Translations under genes and position numbers: made by a program | From: Pyrrhosoma nymphula | Lineage: Eukaryota > Arthropoda > Insecta > Odonata > Coenagrionidae | DNA: 64,000 nucleotides | NCBI GenBank assembly: GCA_963573305.1 | Contig: OY754327.1 | Span: 140,036,855 to 140,100,854, forward strand | Direction of reading: 5' to 3' | Notes under the pieces: generated by a model | Databases searched by the model: none | Seen by the model: only the letters and a program-made list of their open reading frames with translations | Told to the model about the DNA's origin: nothing | In this document: one piece after another, positions 49,450 to 61,849 of the stretch | Layout: every line of letters begins with the position of its first letter | Position numbering within the stretch: the stretch's first letter is position 1

Positions 49450-52400
49450 GAAATATACAATTTTCCGAGGGCTCTTTGTGACATTGTCAGGTTGAGAAGC
49501 AGGAGAGAGGATGGGAGCAGTCGTTTCTTTCCCCTCTTTGAACTCTACGCATGTAATTTATACAGCCTGCGGAAAATTTAATATTTCACCTAATGATGCA
49601 GCAGCGCGGGAACCCTTCTTGTGCGAGAAAGAGTGTGAATGTTGAATTTCCACGTTTCTGTATTCTTCTCTCCGTTTACAATGCAAGAATTCCTTGGAGT
49701 TACTCCTGAAGCAGTATCATATACATATTTCTCTTTCTTAGTTTAGCATATTATTTTTTCACGCTATCTGCAAGTTCATTTGCTATATCATGGTGTTCTA
49801 TCACGAATGCTGCGTTGTACTATTGTTATATTAAACATCTCATTTTTTAGCGACTAGCACAAAAGCACCAGTGCATTTATCCCATGTATTAATTGTATTG
49901 CTAGAAAAACGGCGCAATGATTTACTATATGAAGGTTGATGAAATTATACGGGACAGAATAAATGGGTACAAGCATGAGGGTGTCGCATACCTTTTTCAG
50001 TGTAAAATATTTTAAGCCGCAGGCCCAGCGGCTATTCTATGCTATATATTCTTGTCGGCCGCCTATCCCGCAATTAACTTAATCCACAGAGGTTCAACGT
50101 CCCCCACAAAAATAGACAGCAAGCAAACTTCGATGTTTTCAATTGTTGGAAAGGCTTGCGACAAGCCAAAAGGAGCTCACTCGAATCCCAAGGGTTCACT
50201 GCCTACGACGCCAGAGTTATGATTGCACATCGTATAGTACAGCAAAAAAGAACCAAGCGGTGGCAAATATCCTTTGGGAACTGCGTGTGGGATAAACAGA
50301 GGAAATGAGCTGGCTGAAATGTATGAGTCCAACACAGCCGTGCTACATTCGGGAGGGCGGTTTCCATGTTAATACTGGATACATAAGTTTCCATACAGAA
50401 GCTGCGTCAATCCTGAATAAGAATAAATTGCCTCCCTTCCATCACATCTTATGATATCGACCTCATCTCAACATACCACTCATCAAAAACCCTTCCTCTC
50501 TCGCTCATCTTTCTTAAATCCCTGATATGGCTGTGGAATTTAGCATCGTGGTATCTATCCCAACGAACATTCTCACAATGCTTGCGTTCATTTAGCCTTT
50601 GGCTGGAAAAGAAGTTTTATAAGTCTTGCGCTAGTATTTCCGTTTTACATTCCATTTACGCTGGGCTGTTTAAAAAAAAGGTAGTGCAAACTTACTGTGC
50701 CTTACTAGCGGCCGTTGAATACATCTCATGATTACCCAATGTACTTAATTTGTTGTGTCGTTCTTCGGTTTTCCGTCACAGTTGAAGCTAATGTCACTAT
50801 TTCATAAGTTAACCCTTATGAAATACTTAGTATCTATCTACACTCAGGTACTTCTTGCAGCGACCTAGGTGAATCCCCGAATACATTTGTCATTTCCAAA
50901 TTATTTGGGTATTAACGAGCCATTTCCACCTTCCATCTAATGGCTTGCAATGGAAAAAGCTTGTATACTTGTACAATTTTAGCAGCTTAGTCCGTCTGTA
51001 AGTTGAAAGGATGGCCATTCCCTCTTTATTACCTCACGATAGTATTCTGAAAGGCTATAGTTGTAAATGCCCCTTTTTGAAAAGGAAATCAGAAACGTCT
51101 GGATTAATTCATTGGCATTACTTTAATTATATCTGAATATCCAAACAGGAAAAATTACGTGGCTTAGAATGGTAAGCATATTTTTTATAATATACGGTAT
51201 AAATTTAAAGAGGGTAATTATAACTGGGCAAAAGAAGGGAGTGAGTTAAGTAAATAGTTAAGTAAAAGAAAGTAAAAAGGTAAGTTAATTAACAATACAC
51301 ACTACAAAACCCGACCGAAATATCAATCCAATTTTTATGTAATACGATGTCGCTTGATGAAAGACATTCTTCTTCAAGACCCTGTAAGAAGGAGGAAGAA
51401 TTCGTAATAGCCGTAAGCTGTTTTTTTTTGTATGCGGATTTTTCTTTATTTTCTGGAATGATTTGTATTTCTCGAATTGATGTCAAAATTGTGCTCCTTT
51501 CATTCCTCCCATCTTCGAATCTCAACTCTTGTATTCCGCATTATTTTTGTAATGTATTGCAGACTGATTTACCGTAAAAAATTGGTACCACCATAGGTAT
51601 ATTTCTATCTATTGAATCAATTTATGGGATTTCATTTTTTCGTCGGGCCTATTTTATCTTTTCTTTCAGTTCATTATTTGTCTCTATTGTATGCCTTGAA
51701 AATGGATCACGCCAATGAACATGTGATCACTGCATTTTCCATATGTTTATATTTCCTATTCTTGGTCAAAATAATTCCTCCCAATATTCTCTGCGATGTT
51801 TTTTCGTGCGTTTAGGGGATTGCGCATATCACAAATTTATAAGTTTCAATTCGTACCCGAAAGATTCCATTATTTATTTAGGATGAGCATTTATAGAATA
51901 CTAATCCAAAAAGGACTGATGAAACTCTTTGTTATACGTGCTTGTAATATTTTATCTTGCAGATGCCAAGATGCTCGCGCTATAGCTCCTACACCAAACA
52001 ATAGCTTTATAGCAAGGTTTCAAAAATGATAAACTGAAAAATCTGGTAAACTTTGGTGTGCATTGAAGAAATTCGTGGATACATGGCAATTTTGCAAAAT
52101 GTTCCAAGGAGCTTATATTTTTTATATGAGCTCTGCTCTAATGCGAATTGGTTTCATTTCTGCTAAGCATTTGAACTAAAACAAGGTCTTTAAATGTTCT
52201 GCCGTGAGTGAACACTATTTTCTGAACACCGCGTACGTATCTGAAATTAGAGTACGACAGGATTAGCTTTAGTTCACATTGAGTCATGAGATGATATTAA
52301 TCTTACTTCTATATTTGCAAAATTGTTCAATCAAATAAAGAATTTTAAATGTAGAAGTTGCAAGAGGGAATCACTATGATGTATGCCTCTCAACTCGAAG

Positions 52401-55400
52401 TTTATCAAAAGGCTGCATGCCGTAGTCTAAGCCTCCGAGGCCATATTTGTAACTCTACGAAGGAACAACTACAAGCACTGGAATGGGGAAATACAGCACT
52501 GAGGTTAAATATGTAAGAATTCAAGAGAGGAAAGGGAACAGGAATGCTATTGAAACGCAAGATATCCTCACAAATGGCCCACCGGTGGATCCACGTCAGC
52601 TAGCCTTTGATATCGGAGCCACTCTGTTGTCAAATCGGTAGGTGAGGATATTGATTTTGCCTTCCGGCGTCGTTCTCCACCTGACAAGTTCAAACCAACC
52701 CCCAGTGATTCCAGCTCGGCTTTGACGACAAAGTTAGACGCGAAAATGTCTGGCAAAACGAAGGAACATGACGACCTGGCCGCACACTAACACGGAGTGA
52801 CGGGTGCCCTGATGTCCATACCAACGAGTGTTTTCCGTTCATACATCTGTGATCAGCTGCCTGTATTAACTCCAAATAAAATATATACTACGCTACGGCT
52901 AAGTATGTTCATTTTAAAAAATCTGACAAAATTCAGTCATAAAAGTCAGGGAAGGTTTTACAGAAGAAAACTCGAGCATATATGTCATGTAAATCTAATT
53001 AGTTAAGTGTAATTTGCGACCGTTTTTTGTTCTATGTCTGTGATAACAGCGGTTTAATCGAAGATGCTTTTCCGCAATTTTAAAATAGCAATCTAAACTC
53101 ACGAGCCATTGCACTACAGAATGCACGTATTATTGAACTAAGCTCCCATTAATGGATACTTAATCTTAATAACCGTGGTTTATCTCGAAATATTTGTATT
53201 ACTTAAAATATTTTATAGAAGGAGCAATTTTACCATATTCAAATTATATATTCACAATTATCATGCATAAAGAGATGAAATACTCGACCTCGAGGTGTAC
53301 CATACCTATCGAAAGTCTTTTTCTTCCATGCCTGTCTTTTCCATCGTTAGCCGATATTGAAATGGAGCAGTGTCTTTGAACTTATCCCCGATAGGCTTAT
53401 TAAATGCCGAATTTCATATTTATGTGTATTAACATACATTAATATGTTGAGAATTATAAGCTCTCAATGCGTGTAGAATTCCATTTCTATAAATATATAT
53501 TAATTAATTATTAACAGAAAAATGCCTGCTAACCCATCTTCGATGTACGAGGAAAATCCTTTCTAAAGTTTATATTTAGGTTTATAATGCATTTATTTCA
53601 ATCTACGTAAGCTTAATATAAACTTTATCCCTTGTTAACGCATTGGTCATTTCATTATTTATTAATGATTAATAAATCTGCATTAATAACATACACTTTG
53701 AGAGGAAATAATGAAATGTATATTCCTCTCGATGCTTGCTTGGGACATAAAGGATTTTTGTTGAATGCTCGTAATATTGGATCCCCTGAACATTACTTTC
53801 TGTTTTGACTATGCCTCTTAAAATTAACACTTATTTGTGAAAGACTTACGTCAAAAATATTCCATCAAAATTGCCTATTAGGAGCGGAATTTGATGAAGT
53901 AGGTGTCCAAATTGATTTCTTTAATATATAATGGCATTTGTCTAATTTTTCTCTAAAAATATTCTTTCGCCTCATTTAGTGAACCTGACAAACTTAGTCT
54001 AAGAATTCATATGTGAAAATATTCTGTTTTACAGTTTTTAAATTCTATCGATAGGAAATTAAGTATTTATTTTCTGGAAGTATTTTTATATCCCCGGCTC
54101 AGCTAGCGTATAAAACAACTTTCACACTGGTACACTTCTGCGAGTGATCCATTACAAGTACAATGGTGTAGTGCCTATGGAAGCTGTGCCTCAATGATCA
54201 TCAGAAGATGATATTATTGTTTTCGAATGAATGAATTGGACATATTTGATGAAATCAAGGGACTTGTAAACTTAAATAAAGACGAAGCTTGTGACTTGGT
54301 CATTTTCTTCTAAGTGAATCGTAGGCATTGGACATGAACACTTATGGTATTGTATTTTTATATTAACTAACAATGAGGACTGCTAAATAAGTGGGCATTA
54401 GTACGTAAGACAAATTCATCTGACTTTCGATGTAAAAAACGTGAATTCTATATCACTGCTATATGTAGCTACTTACATACTTAGAAACGTATTACTACAG
54501 GCGAGTATTTTCCCGCAATGTAAAACACTTGTCTAATAACGGCTGTGTATATGTTTCGATATTTTATGGAACGAATTGCTTTGACTCAGCATTAATTTTT
54601 ACAGAAATACACTTACCTGTGGAAAGAACTTGCAGCCAAACGCACTACTTACCACTCAACGGCAACACAAGTCATTACTTTTGGACAGTATATCTACATT
54701 TACTGAAAATAAACAGCATATTTCATCATCTTTATTTATAAAATTAGGCTTTTTCCAAAAATTGTTTAAGCATAATGATAACCGGATAAGTAGAAATGAT
54801 TTACAGCCTAAATCATAAAAAGCCATGCCCAAATTAATAAATCCCCAGGTATTTACCAAGGAGAGTGATCAGGGGAAAATTTCAGGCAAAAAAATCTAGT
54901 GTGACATCGTATAAATGTTCGCATAATCGGCATAAACCGCTGCATAATTGTGAAAACAGTACTTAGTATTTTATAATTTCTCTGTGTAGGAAGACAGACG
55001 TATTCTTTTACGTGGTTATTCATTTTTAGTACCAAATCCTCCTGACCGTAGGAATTATCGCAAAATGCATATGCATAAACGTTTATTGTCTGTCATCATT
55101 TATGTTTATTTATTCGTTAATATTGAACTTCATGAGGGATATGTAAGTAATAATACCGTTACTACCTTCATGGCAACTGCGGGCTCTTTAAATTAGACTC
55201 TTGGGCTGGTACTTGTGTACAATATAGATTACTGCTATTATAGATATTCATTAACCTATCCGTAATCATTACAAACGGTCCCTCTGCTAGATTGTTATAT
55301 GCTCAATAGAACATAAATTCTGCTCTACAAAAATAGACCTTCCCTCCACCGTGCATAATTCAGATTTAAGAATTATATTTTGGAGCATAATGCACCACCG

Positions 55401-56430
55401 TTAGACCTTCACATGAACCCAGTACTCTTTGGAGGATGAATTTATATTCTGACTCCTGCTTAAATCATTGCCATATTGAATGTCCAGCCAAAACCAATTC
55501 AAATATATTTCCTACTAAATTTCTGGCCAAGTTCTTTCAATGGAAGAGCATTTCAGATGAATCATTCGATGTATTCCAATTCCTATGGCAGCGTGTATTA
55601 CAGCTGTGACTGAAAAGTTAGGCAACCTTCCATGTTTCCATTTGCTTATTTCTACATCAATATCTGTAAAAAAGATTTAGGGAACCTTTATGATATATCA
55701 TTGGAATAACACTAAGGTGGTAACGCTATTAAACCTCTATCACCATTCAACAAGTTGCTAAAGAGGAGACTGTACAATCATGTATCATTCTCTCTCAAGG
55801 TCTTTTATGGTGTCACATTTATCACCAGGACGTCCTGGCTCTTTGCCCAGACCAGCAGTTCTCTTCGTGCATGGAAACTCCGTAACGTAAGTTTTTATTA
55901 TTTTTTTAATTCTTTCAATTCACTTTCAATCTCGGAAATTCAGGAAGGGAATGCAATTCGGTAAGTATTTATAACGTTATGGGATTCCATTTTCTGGAAA
56001 CCCTCTCTACTTAATATTATCCGTATAAGAGCACCAATTTATTCCAAATGCATCTCTCGGTTTCTTAACGTGTTGTAAAAGCTATTTCAAGTCGCATTTA
56101 CCAATAAGATTGACTGTTTCCGAAATAGGATTCAGAGAATAGGTTTCAAGTAATATGCGGAGAATCAAAATATCATGATGTTTGACAAATCTTTTAAATT
56201 CCTTTAGCCAAAAATATAAAACCATAATTAATAGAAAAAAAATCACTAAGGCACTAAAGGAAAATTACATGTCAGACATAAATCAACGAAAAATCGTTTT
56301 TCATTCTTCAAGGCGGATACGAACTCTTCCATTTTTTTTAAATAAAAACCGTATTCTCTTATTTTTTGGGTTTCGTTATGGTCTTTATGCTTTCTAAAAT
56401 CCATATTTTCAGGCTCTACTTTGTAGAATA
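49450..56430. other. Mostly unrecognised AT-rich DNA
   Basis: Short frames on both strands are unrecognised. A GC-richer patch at about 52540-52840 is open on the minus strand for two overlapping 60-codon frames without a domain. A 9-base-arm palindrome (tttattaatgattaataaa) is at about 53660. No exon was supported. Confidence 0.35.
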
Positions 56431-56438
56431 TTTTTATA

Positions 56439-56625
56439 TCCATTTCAATAATGTTTTGTACTTTTCTACACTTTTAATTTTTAAATCCACAACGCGTTAC
56501 ACCAATTTTGGGCATCATCAGGTGTAGTAACCGCCTACACCTGACGATACCAAAAACTGGTGAAACGCGTTCTGGATTTAAAAAATAAGAAGTGTAGAAA
56601 AGTACAAAACATTATTGAAATAGAT
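56439..56625. mobile_element. Foldback element with hammerhead-like modules on both arms
   Basis: The arms atttcaataatgttttgtac and gtacaaaacattattgaaat are exact inverted copies, and pairing continues through tttctacactt and the acgcgtt blocks to a centre near 56530 (ggtgtag / ctacacc). The plus arm reads CTGACGA (56541-56547), ACCA/TGGT stem, GAAAC (56562-56566), GCGTT. The minus arm reads CTGATGA, CCAA/TTGG stem, GTAAC, GCGTT. It is about 187 bases and non-coding. Confidence 0.8.
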
Positions 56626-56894
56626 TTAATGCTTTTTGTATAATTTGGGGCTCTAATTCTCAATTATCTTCATTTAACTTTTGAACGGGTAGATAGTCAG
56701 TTGATGATAAATTTTTCCTCCGGAGCAAGACTAATTTAATAAGAGCAGTGAAACGCGCTTGTTTAAGTAGAAAATTTAACATTTAGTTTAACTTAACCAT
56801 ATATTACTTGGCTGGCTTAGCCCAAAATCTTCATACCTATATTCGGGATAGCGAACTCAGTTTATAGCAATTGCGCAATTAACGTTTAAAAAAT

Positions 56895-57220
56895 GTTGGT
56901 TGGTTATTTGGAGAGTAGACTGACAACTGTAGTAATTTCCGTTTTAAAGGGTAACTAGGCATGATGATTACGGAATGATTACTTCGGGAATGGACGAAGG
57001 GTGGAAAGTAAATCGGCGTTGGCATTAGCCTTTTTTAAAAGATAGGTGACTGTGGATTCACAGTTTAACATCTATTCCGACGGACGGAGTACTATATTTG
57101 AAGTGCTTTTCACAAGGCATCCAAATTGCAATCGGAATTCCACTAAAATTCTCCGCCGGGATTCGAACACATTCCCTCGGAATGGGAGGTCCCTACCTTA
57201 GCCACCATAATATTCTAATA
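56895..57220 (-). mobile_element. SINE copy (minus strand), same family as 11.5 kb
   Basis: The head on the minus strand (about 57215 back to 57150) has A-box-like TGGTGGCTAAGGTAGGG and a strong B box GTGTTCGAATCCCGGCGG. The body contains gtggattcacagtttaacat (the conserved body motif, diverged). The far end starts ggttatttggagagtagactg, which matches the end of the copy at 61.16 kb. Apart from small gaps it may be the most complete copy in the window. Confidence 0.7.
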
Positions 57221-57459
57221 TTGTCAGAAAAAGTTGAGCCAAAATTTTTTTTATCCTATGAAAGGAAAGGAGGGTCTACAATTTTTTTTTTTAACAGGAA
57301 TTTATATCAGGAATAGTTTGCTCATCGGCTCTTCCCTGGGTCAACAGATCTTCGTTTTGAGCCAGATAGATGCGCACTCCTCTCCAGAATCTATTCCTTC
57401 ATGGGGAAAAAGTCAAACACGTGAGTCCATTAGGGCCGAGCAGAAATGACTTAAATCCA

Positions 57460-57484
57460 GTGTGTGTGTGAGAGAGAGAGTGAG
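57460..57484 (+). repeat. (TG)n(AG)n compound microsatellite
   Basis: tgtgtgtgagagagagagtg marks a short compound dinucleotide repeat at the edge of the pyrimidine/purine-rich region. Confidence 0.85.
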
Positions 57485-57499
57485 GGAGACCTAATGACG

Positions 57500-60400
57500 T
57501 GTGGTTGGGAAGTGTAATTATCCCCCAAGAATCCCCCTCATCTCCATAAAGTACATGGATGAGCACCCAACGTAACTCCTTCCCGTCGACCCTTTCGTCT
57601 CTCCAGTCGATCTGCGCCCGTTTTTCCCCCCTTGTAAGTGTCTGCCCCACTCCTCCCCCATGACTCTCCATCCCCTAAGGCGCCAGATTCCTTTTCCTGT
57701 TTCCTCGTCCCCTTCTCAAGTCTCCACAAAATGTGTGGGAGACGAAGAGTTTCCCTTTCTCTCGTAAGCCACTCCGACGATAGATTGCAATCGCTACATT
57801 TGATTATCCCGTTTCCTGGATGTTCCAAGCACACCCTCTCGTCTTCCTCAACTGCTTGTTCCCGTCCTCTCCTTCAGCCGTTAGGTCGCGAGCAAATAAT
57901 GAAACACGCATCCACCCTCCCACCCCTAAACCTACCGTGGCGATCGATTACGTCACTACATAAATTATTCATCGCACATAAAGTTTACCGTCTTGTTTCG
58001 GGAACCTTTTACACTCCAATCATGAAGGATTCGCCTCCCATTTCCCGGTGATGGCTCTCTCTCTCACTCTCACTTTCCAAGTTTATCTACCGTTTAGCCC
58101 AACCCAAACTCCCGGGAGCCTCAGGGCCCTTTAACTACCTTCGAAACCCGCAATCCGGTCCGGTCCACACATTCCGCCCCCATCTTACTCCCCCCTCTCT
58201 CTGCCTCTCACCTACCGTTCTGCAAGCAGATTCTTGCACCCCTGTTCCTCCTCTTTCCTGCCGCACCCCTCAGGTGGCCTTAATCCTCCTCCTCCTCCTT
58301 GCTCACACCCCCGTGTTCACCCAAAGCATTCGTCCTCACCCATCGTCTCCCCCGATTGCCCACCTCTCCTTAAACCAACCCTCCCTTCCCTCATCCTTCT
58401 CCAACCCTCTCGACCTCAAACATGCTCCCTCACCGTAACTTTCGAACGACCCCGTTCCAATCCTTGTACACGTCGCCGCCTTACCCAACCCCAACGAACG
58501 TCCACACCCCCCTCCCTCGCCCATGCAACCTTCAACCGTGTCATCACACATGCTCCATCCCCTCCTTGTCCTCCCGCCGCCAACCGCCGCGGTTCCCTAA
58601 TCCATACCCGCCCACACCCTTAAAGCTCCGATCATCCCTGTTTCCTGCGAAACTGCGAACTCAAATCCTCACCACGTTTCTCGCTCGCTCTCTGGCAAAA
58701 TCCACCCCCGCCAGAGAGGAGAAAAAAATTGCTGATGACCCCACACTCACCATCCCCTCCTCTCAACATTCCATGACGGCTAAAACCCGCCGGATTTCCC
58801 TTTCGTCCTCGCCTGTCCAACCTCCCCCGCTGGATGCCCACGTCCCAACCTTCCCCGTCCCCCCCGAACGGTCCCCCTAAAAACCCTTCGGAACCTCAAT
58901 TTCTCGTTCCGATTTTACTCATTGCCATTCGTCATCCAATTCTAACTCCTACCCACACGCCCACCCAACTCGTTCTCCATCTCTAGTCCTCTCCACGGGA
59001 GCAACGTCCCAGACTCCCTCTCTTTCCCCATCTACTCTCTTTCTGCCCCATCCTCTTTCCCTCTTCCTCCTTTCCTTGTCTCTCTCTCTCGCCCTCTGAA
59101 AAAACCGCCTCTGACAGCTTCCAAAAACCCTCGGCTCAGAACACCCATCCCCCCTCCACCATACTCGTCTCGTCTCCTTCTTTTCCTAACCCCTCCCCTC
59201 ATCAAATCCACTCTCCCACCCGTTCCTCCACTTCTCCCCACCACTTCCTCTCCTCCCACCCGCCCCCGCTGGTCCTCCTACCCCATCTCCTCATTCAAGT
59301 GGGGCAATAAGGCAGCAGTCATTCTACTCATCCACGCAAAGGGTGCGGGTGGAGAGGCAGGCAGGGGGAGGAGATTCTGGAGTGGGTGAAAAAAAACATG
59401 GTTGCAGAGAGAGAGATGGAGAGAGACCTGCTCCGGAGGAGACGAGAGGAGACTGGCAGTGGAGGAGGAGAGGATGGATGCGAAAGAGGAGAGAAACTTC
59501 TTAAGGGAAAGGGAATAAAAAAGCACAGGAACCCCTTTTCTGCGCATGCGCGATTCTGTCAGAAGAACCCCTCTAACACCCCCCGCCCACTCCCTTTTTT
59601 TCCTCTAAAAACCCCATCCACGCCGCCTCATCCGAGTCCGCCACTTTCCACCCTTGCGCTCCACCCCTCACCTCCTCACCCGTCCCCACCTCAGATGAGG
59701 CTTTGTGCTCTCCCCACCAACCTCTCCCTCCAAAATCTCTCTCTCTCCCTCTCTTCTACCCTCTCATTGAAACCGCTCCTCTTGCTCTCTCTCCCCCGCG
59801 GAGGGAACCTCTCGTGATAAGCGTATTAAGCGATCGATAGCCAAGGGAAGAGAATGTGGGAGAGAGCGGGAGTGAGGATGATGTTGTGGGAGGAGGGAGA
59901 GAGAGAGTAGGGAGTAGAGTACATGAGGTTGTGGGGCAGAGACAAGAGAGGGAGGGATAGGACGATAAGAGTGTAGCAGAGGAGGAGGTAAGGCTCGAGA
60001 GTGGGGGCGACCGAGTGAGTGAGTGGAGCCTTGTGGGTTTGGAGGGGAAATCGGCCTTCGTGAGAATCGTCCTACACCTCATCTTCCTTGAGCGAGCCTC
60101 CCTAGCCCTTCCTCGCGAGGTCCTTCAAATAGCTCACCTTCCCGTCGAGCTCGTCCTCCACTTCATTCCGGCGCTTCAGTGTTCCCTCGCCGTTCACCAC
60201 AGGTTCCCCTAATTCCCACTCCTCTCTCTCCCTCACCCGCTACGGCCTATTATGCATCCTCTGTACGTCTATCCAAATTCACCCGCATTTCTCCTGCCTC
60301 CCCGCCGCTACTCCCACCCGCGTCGCTCCCCTTAAAATTAATTATGTTATTCCCCGTCGCAAACCCCCGGTAGACCCGCTTGACAAATCCCCGCCCACCG

Positions 60401-61130
60401 CTCCTTCCTTCACGCTCCCTCGCTATCTTCCGCTGATTCTCCATTCCCTCGTTTCTCTTCTCCTGTCTCTTCTCCGTTTCCTATTTTTACGGTGCCGTGA
60501 TCTTCCCTTGGCGTATTCCCTCTGCCGATCCATCTTCCCCGAACACGGTGCCCCCTTTTTTCCTTCCTTCCCTCCCTGAGATTCTTACCTTGGCTTCTCA
60601 CCTCGTCTCTCTTTCCTTTCCCTTAAAGTTCATCCCTTTTGACTTCCTCCCAACACGTGGTCTTCCTTCTCTCCAACTCTCATCTCTCTACCTCTCGGCC
60701 CTCAATCTTTTGGTCCCCCTTTTTGCACCAGATGGTCGCACGGCGGTTCTTTCCGTCAGAACCTTCCCTCCTCCACCTCCTCTCGCCTCGGGAGCAGAAG
60801 TTTTATGGTCTCAATCTCGCACCACTCCAATAAAGATAATAATCGATCAATCAGCTCCTTACCTACGATTCCCACGCTATCTCCTTCCCCCATCTCCTGC
60901 GCTCGATGCTGCTTTCTTCCTTCCACACGTAAGCCTTTGTTCGATTCATCCTTTCACCTCTTCCCTTATCGCAACCCGGTCATATTTTACTTTTTTATAC
61001 AAAACCCACACGCCACAAATCTTAAGGTCGTCCTTCATTCCCTTCCGTGCCAGTCTTCACCTCTTGCGGACCTCGGTGTTCCCTTAACCCTTTTCCTCTT
61101 ATCCTCATTCGCTACTGATATCTTTCGCCT
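57500..61130. repeat. Alternating polypyrimidine and polypurine blocks, about 3.6 kb
   Basis: The plus strand is very rich in C and T at about 57500-57860 and 58050-59330, switches to G/A-rich at 59335-59520, returns to C/T at 59560-59815, switches to G/A at 59825-60015, and is again C/T-rich from 60060 to about 61130. Long chance open frames rich in Pro, Ser and Leu (up to 196 codons at 60497-61087) run through it on the plus strand but have no domain, splice signals or normal amino-acid composition. I read the region as low-complexity DNA that may form triplex (H-DNA) structures, not as coding. Confidence 0.6.
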
Positions 61131-61158
61131 TCTCGGCAAAATATCTCATAGTTTTTCT

Positions 61159-61445
61159 CTTTGGTTAGTAGGTTATTTGGGGAGGCGGCTGACAGCTGAG
61201 AACATTTCGGCCAAAACTGAACTGAACTACGATAGTTGGGTGGCTTGGTAAGGGAAAGATTAAGGAAAGGTAAGGGATCCACCGTTCAATGTCCCTTCCA
61301 ACGGATTTAGTATTACTTTAAAGTGCTCTCCTCATAGCACCCATAGCGCCAATTTCCTATTAAATATCTACGCCACTGCCGCGATTCCAACTCGAGTTTT
61401 TCGGATGGGTAGCCAATACTCAAGCACCATTCCAATCCAGTCCCA
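61159..61445 (-). mobile_element. SINE copy (minus strand), cluster member 1
   Basis: The end ggttatttggggaggcgg matches the copy at 56.9 kb, and the body has ccaccgttcaatgtccctt. The head on the minus strand includes TTGGCTACCCATCCG and the B-box-like CGAGTTGGAATCGCGG. The B box is degraded. Confidence 0.6.
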
Positions 61446-61469
61446 TCGAACAAAAGTATTTTTTTATGT

Positions 61470-61660
61470 CGCAGTATCGTGGCATACCACATTAGGTCAC
61501 GGCACTACACTTGAAGTGCTCTCCACAAGGCATCCACTATATATGGGAATTTCCCTGAAAATTTTCCGCCATTGCCGTAATTAAAACCAAAGCCTTTTTT
61601 GGTATGGGTACGCCGGTATTCAATCATTACACCAATCCGGTCCTCTCGAACGAAATAATT
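61470..61660 (-). mobile_element. SINE copy (minus strand), cluster member 2, 5' part
   Basis: cttgaagtgctctccacaag matches the equivalent body part of the 56.9 and 61.2 kb copies (gaagtgcttttcacaag, aaagtgctctcctcatag). The head includes TTGGTGTAATGATTGAATACC and a strongly decayed B box (TTGGTTTTAATTACGGC). It is shorter than its neighbour. Confidence 0.55.
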
Positions 61661-61724
61661 GAGTTCTTTTAGACCAAATTATTAAACATTCCACGTTTGG
61701 TTACTGATCTACTTAATAGTTTAG

Positions 61725-61820
61725 GTACTTAATAACTCACCACCACTTCCGGGATTCAAACTCGAACCTTCGGGATTGAAAGCTAGTACTCAAGCGTCCT
61801 CGCCAGCCTAACGCAATACT
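61725..61820 (-). mobile_element. SINE copy (minus strand), cluster member 3, head only
   Basis: Minus strand reading: GCGAGGACGCTTGAGTACTAG (A-box area, shortened here) and the B-box-like GGTTCGAGTTTGAATCCCGG. Only the tRNA-like head and a short body are left. The three cluster members all point the same way. Confidence 0.55.
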
Positions 61821-61849
61821 CTGTATTTCTCTTATTCTCCAAATTTCTT

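Noticed and set aside
55605..55640. Mariner-type terminal repeat (tgactgaaaagtta)
   Set aside because: No matching inverted copy or transposase remains were found within a few kilobases.
55828..55890. Possible third exon between ttatcaccag and gtaagttttt
   Set aside because: The splice signals look acceptable and the required phase stays open, but the peptide (GRPGSLPRPAVLFVHG) does not resemble the next part of a GPR158-type Cache domain, so it is likely a chance site pair.
60497..61087. 196-codon plus-strand open frame
   Set aside because: It lies in C/T-rich low-complexity DNA. The composition (Pro, Ser, Leu, Phe) follows from base bias, and there is no domain.
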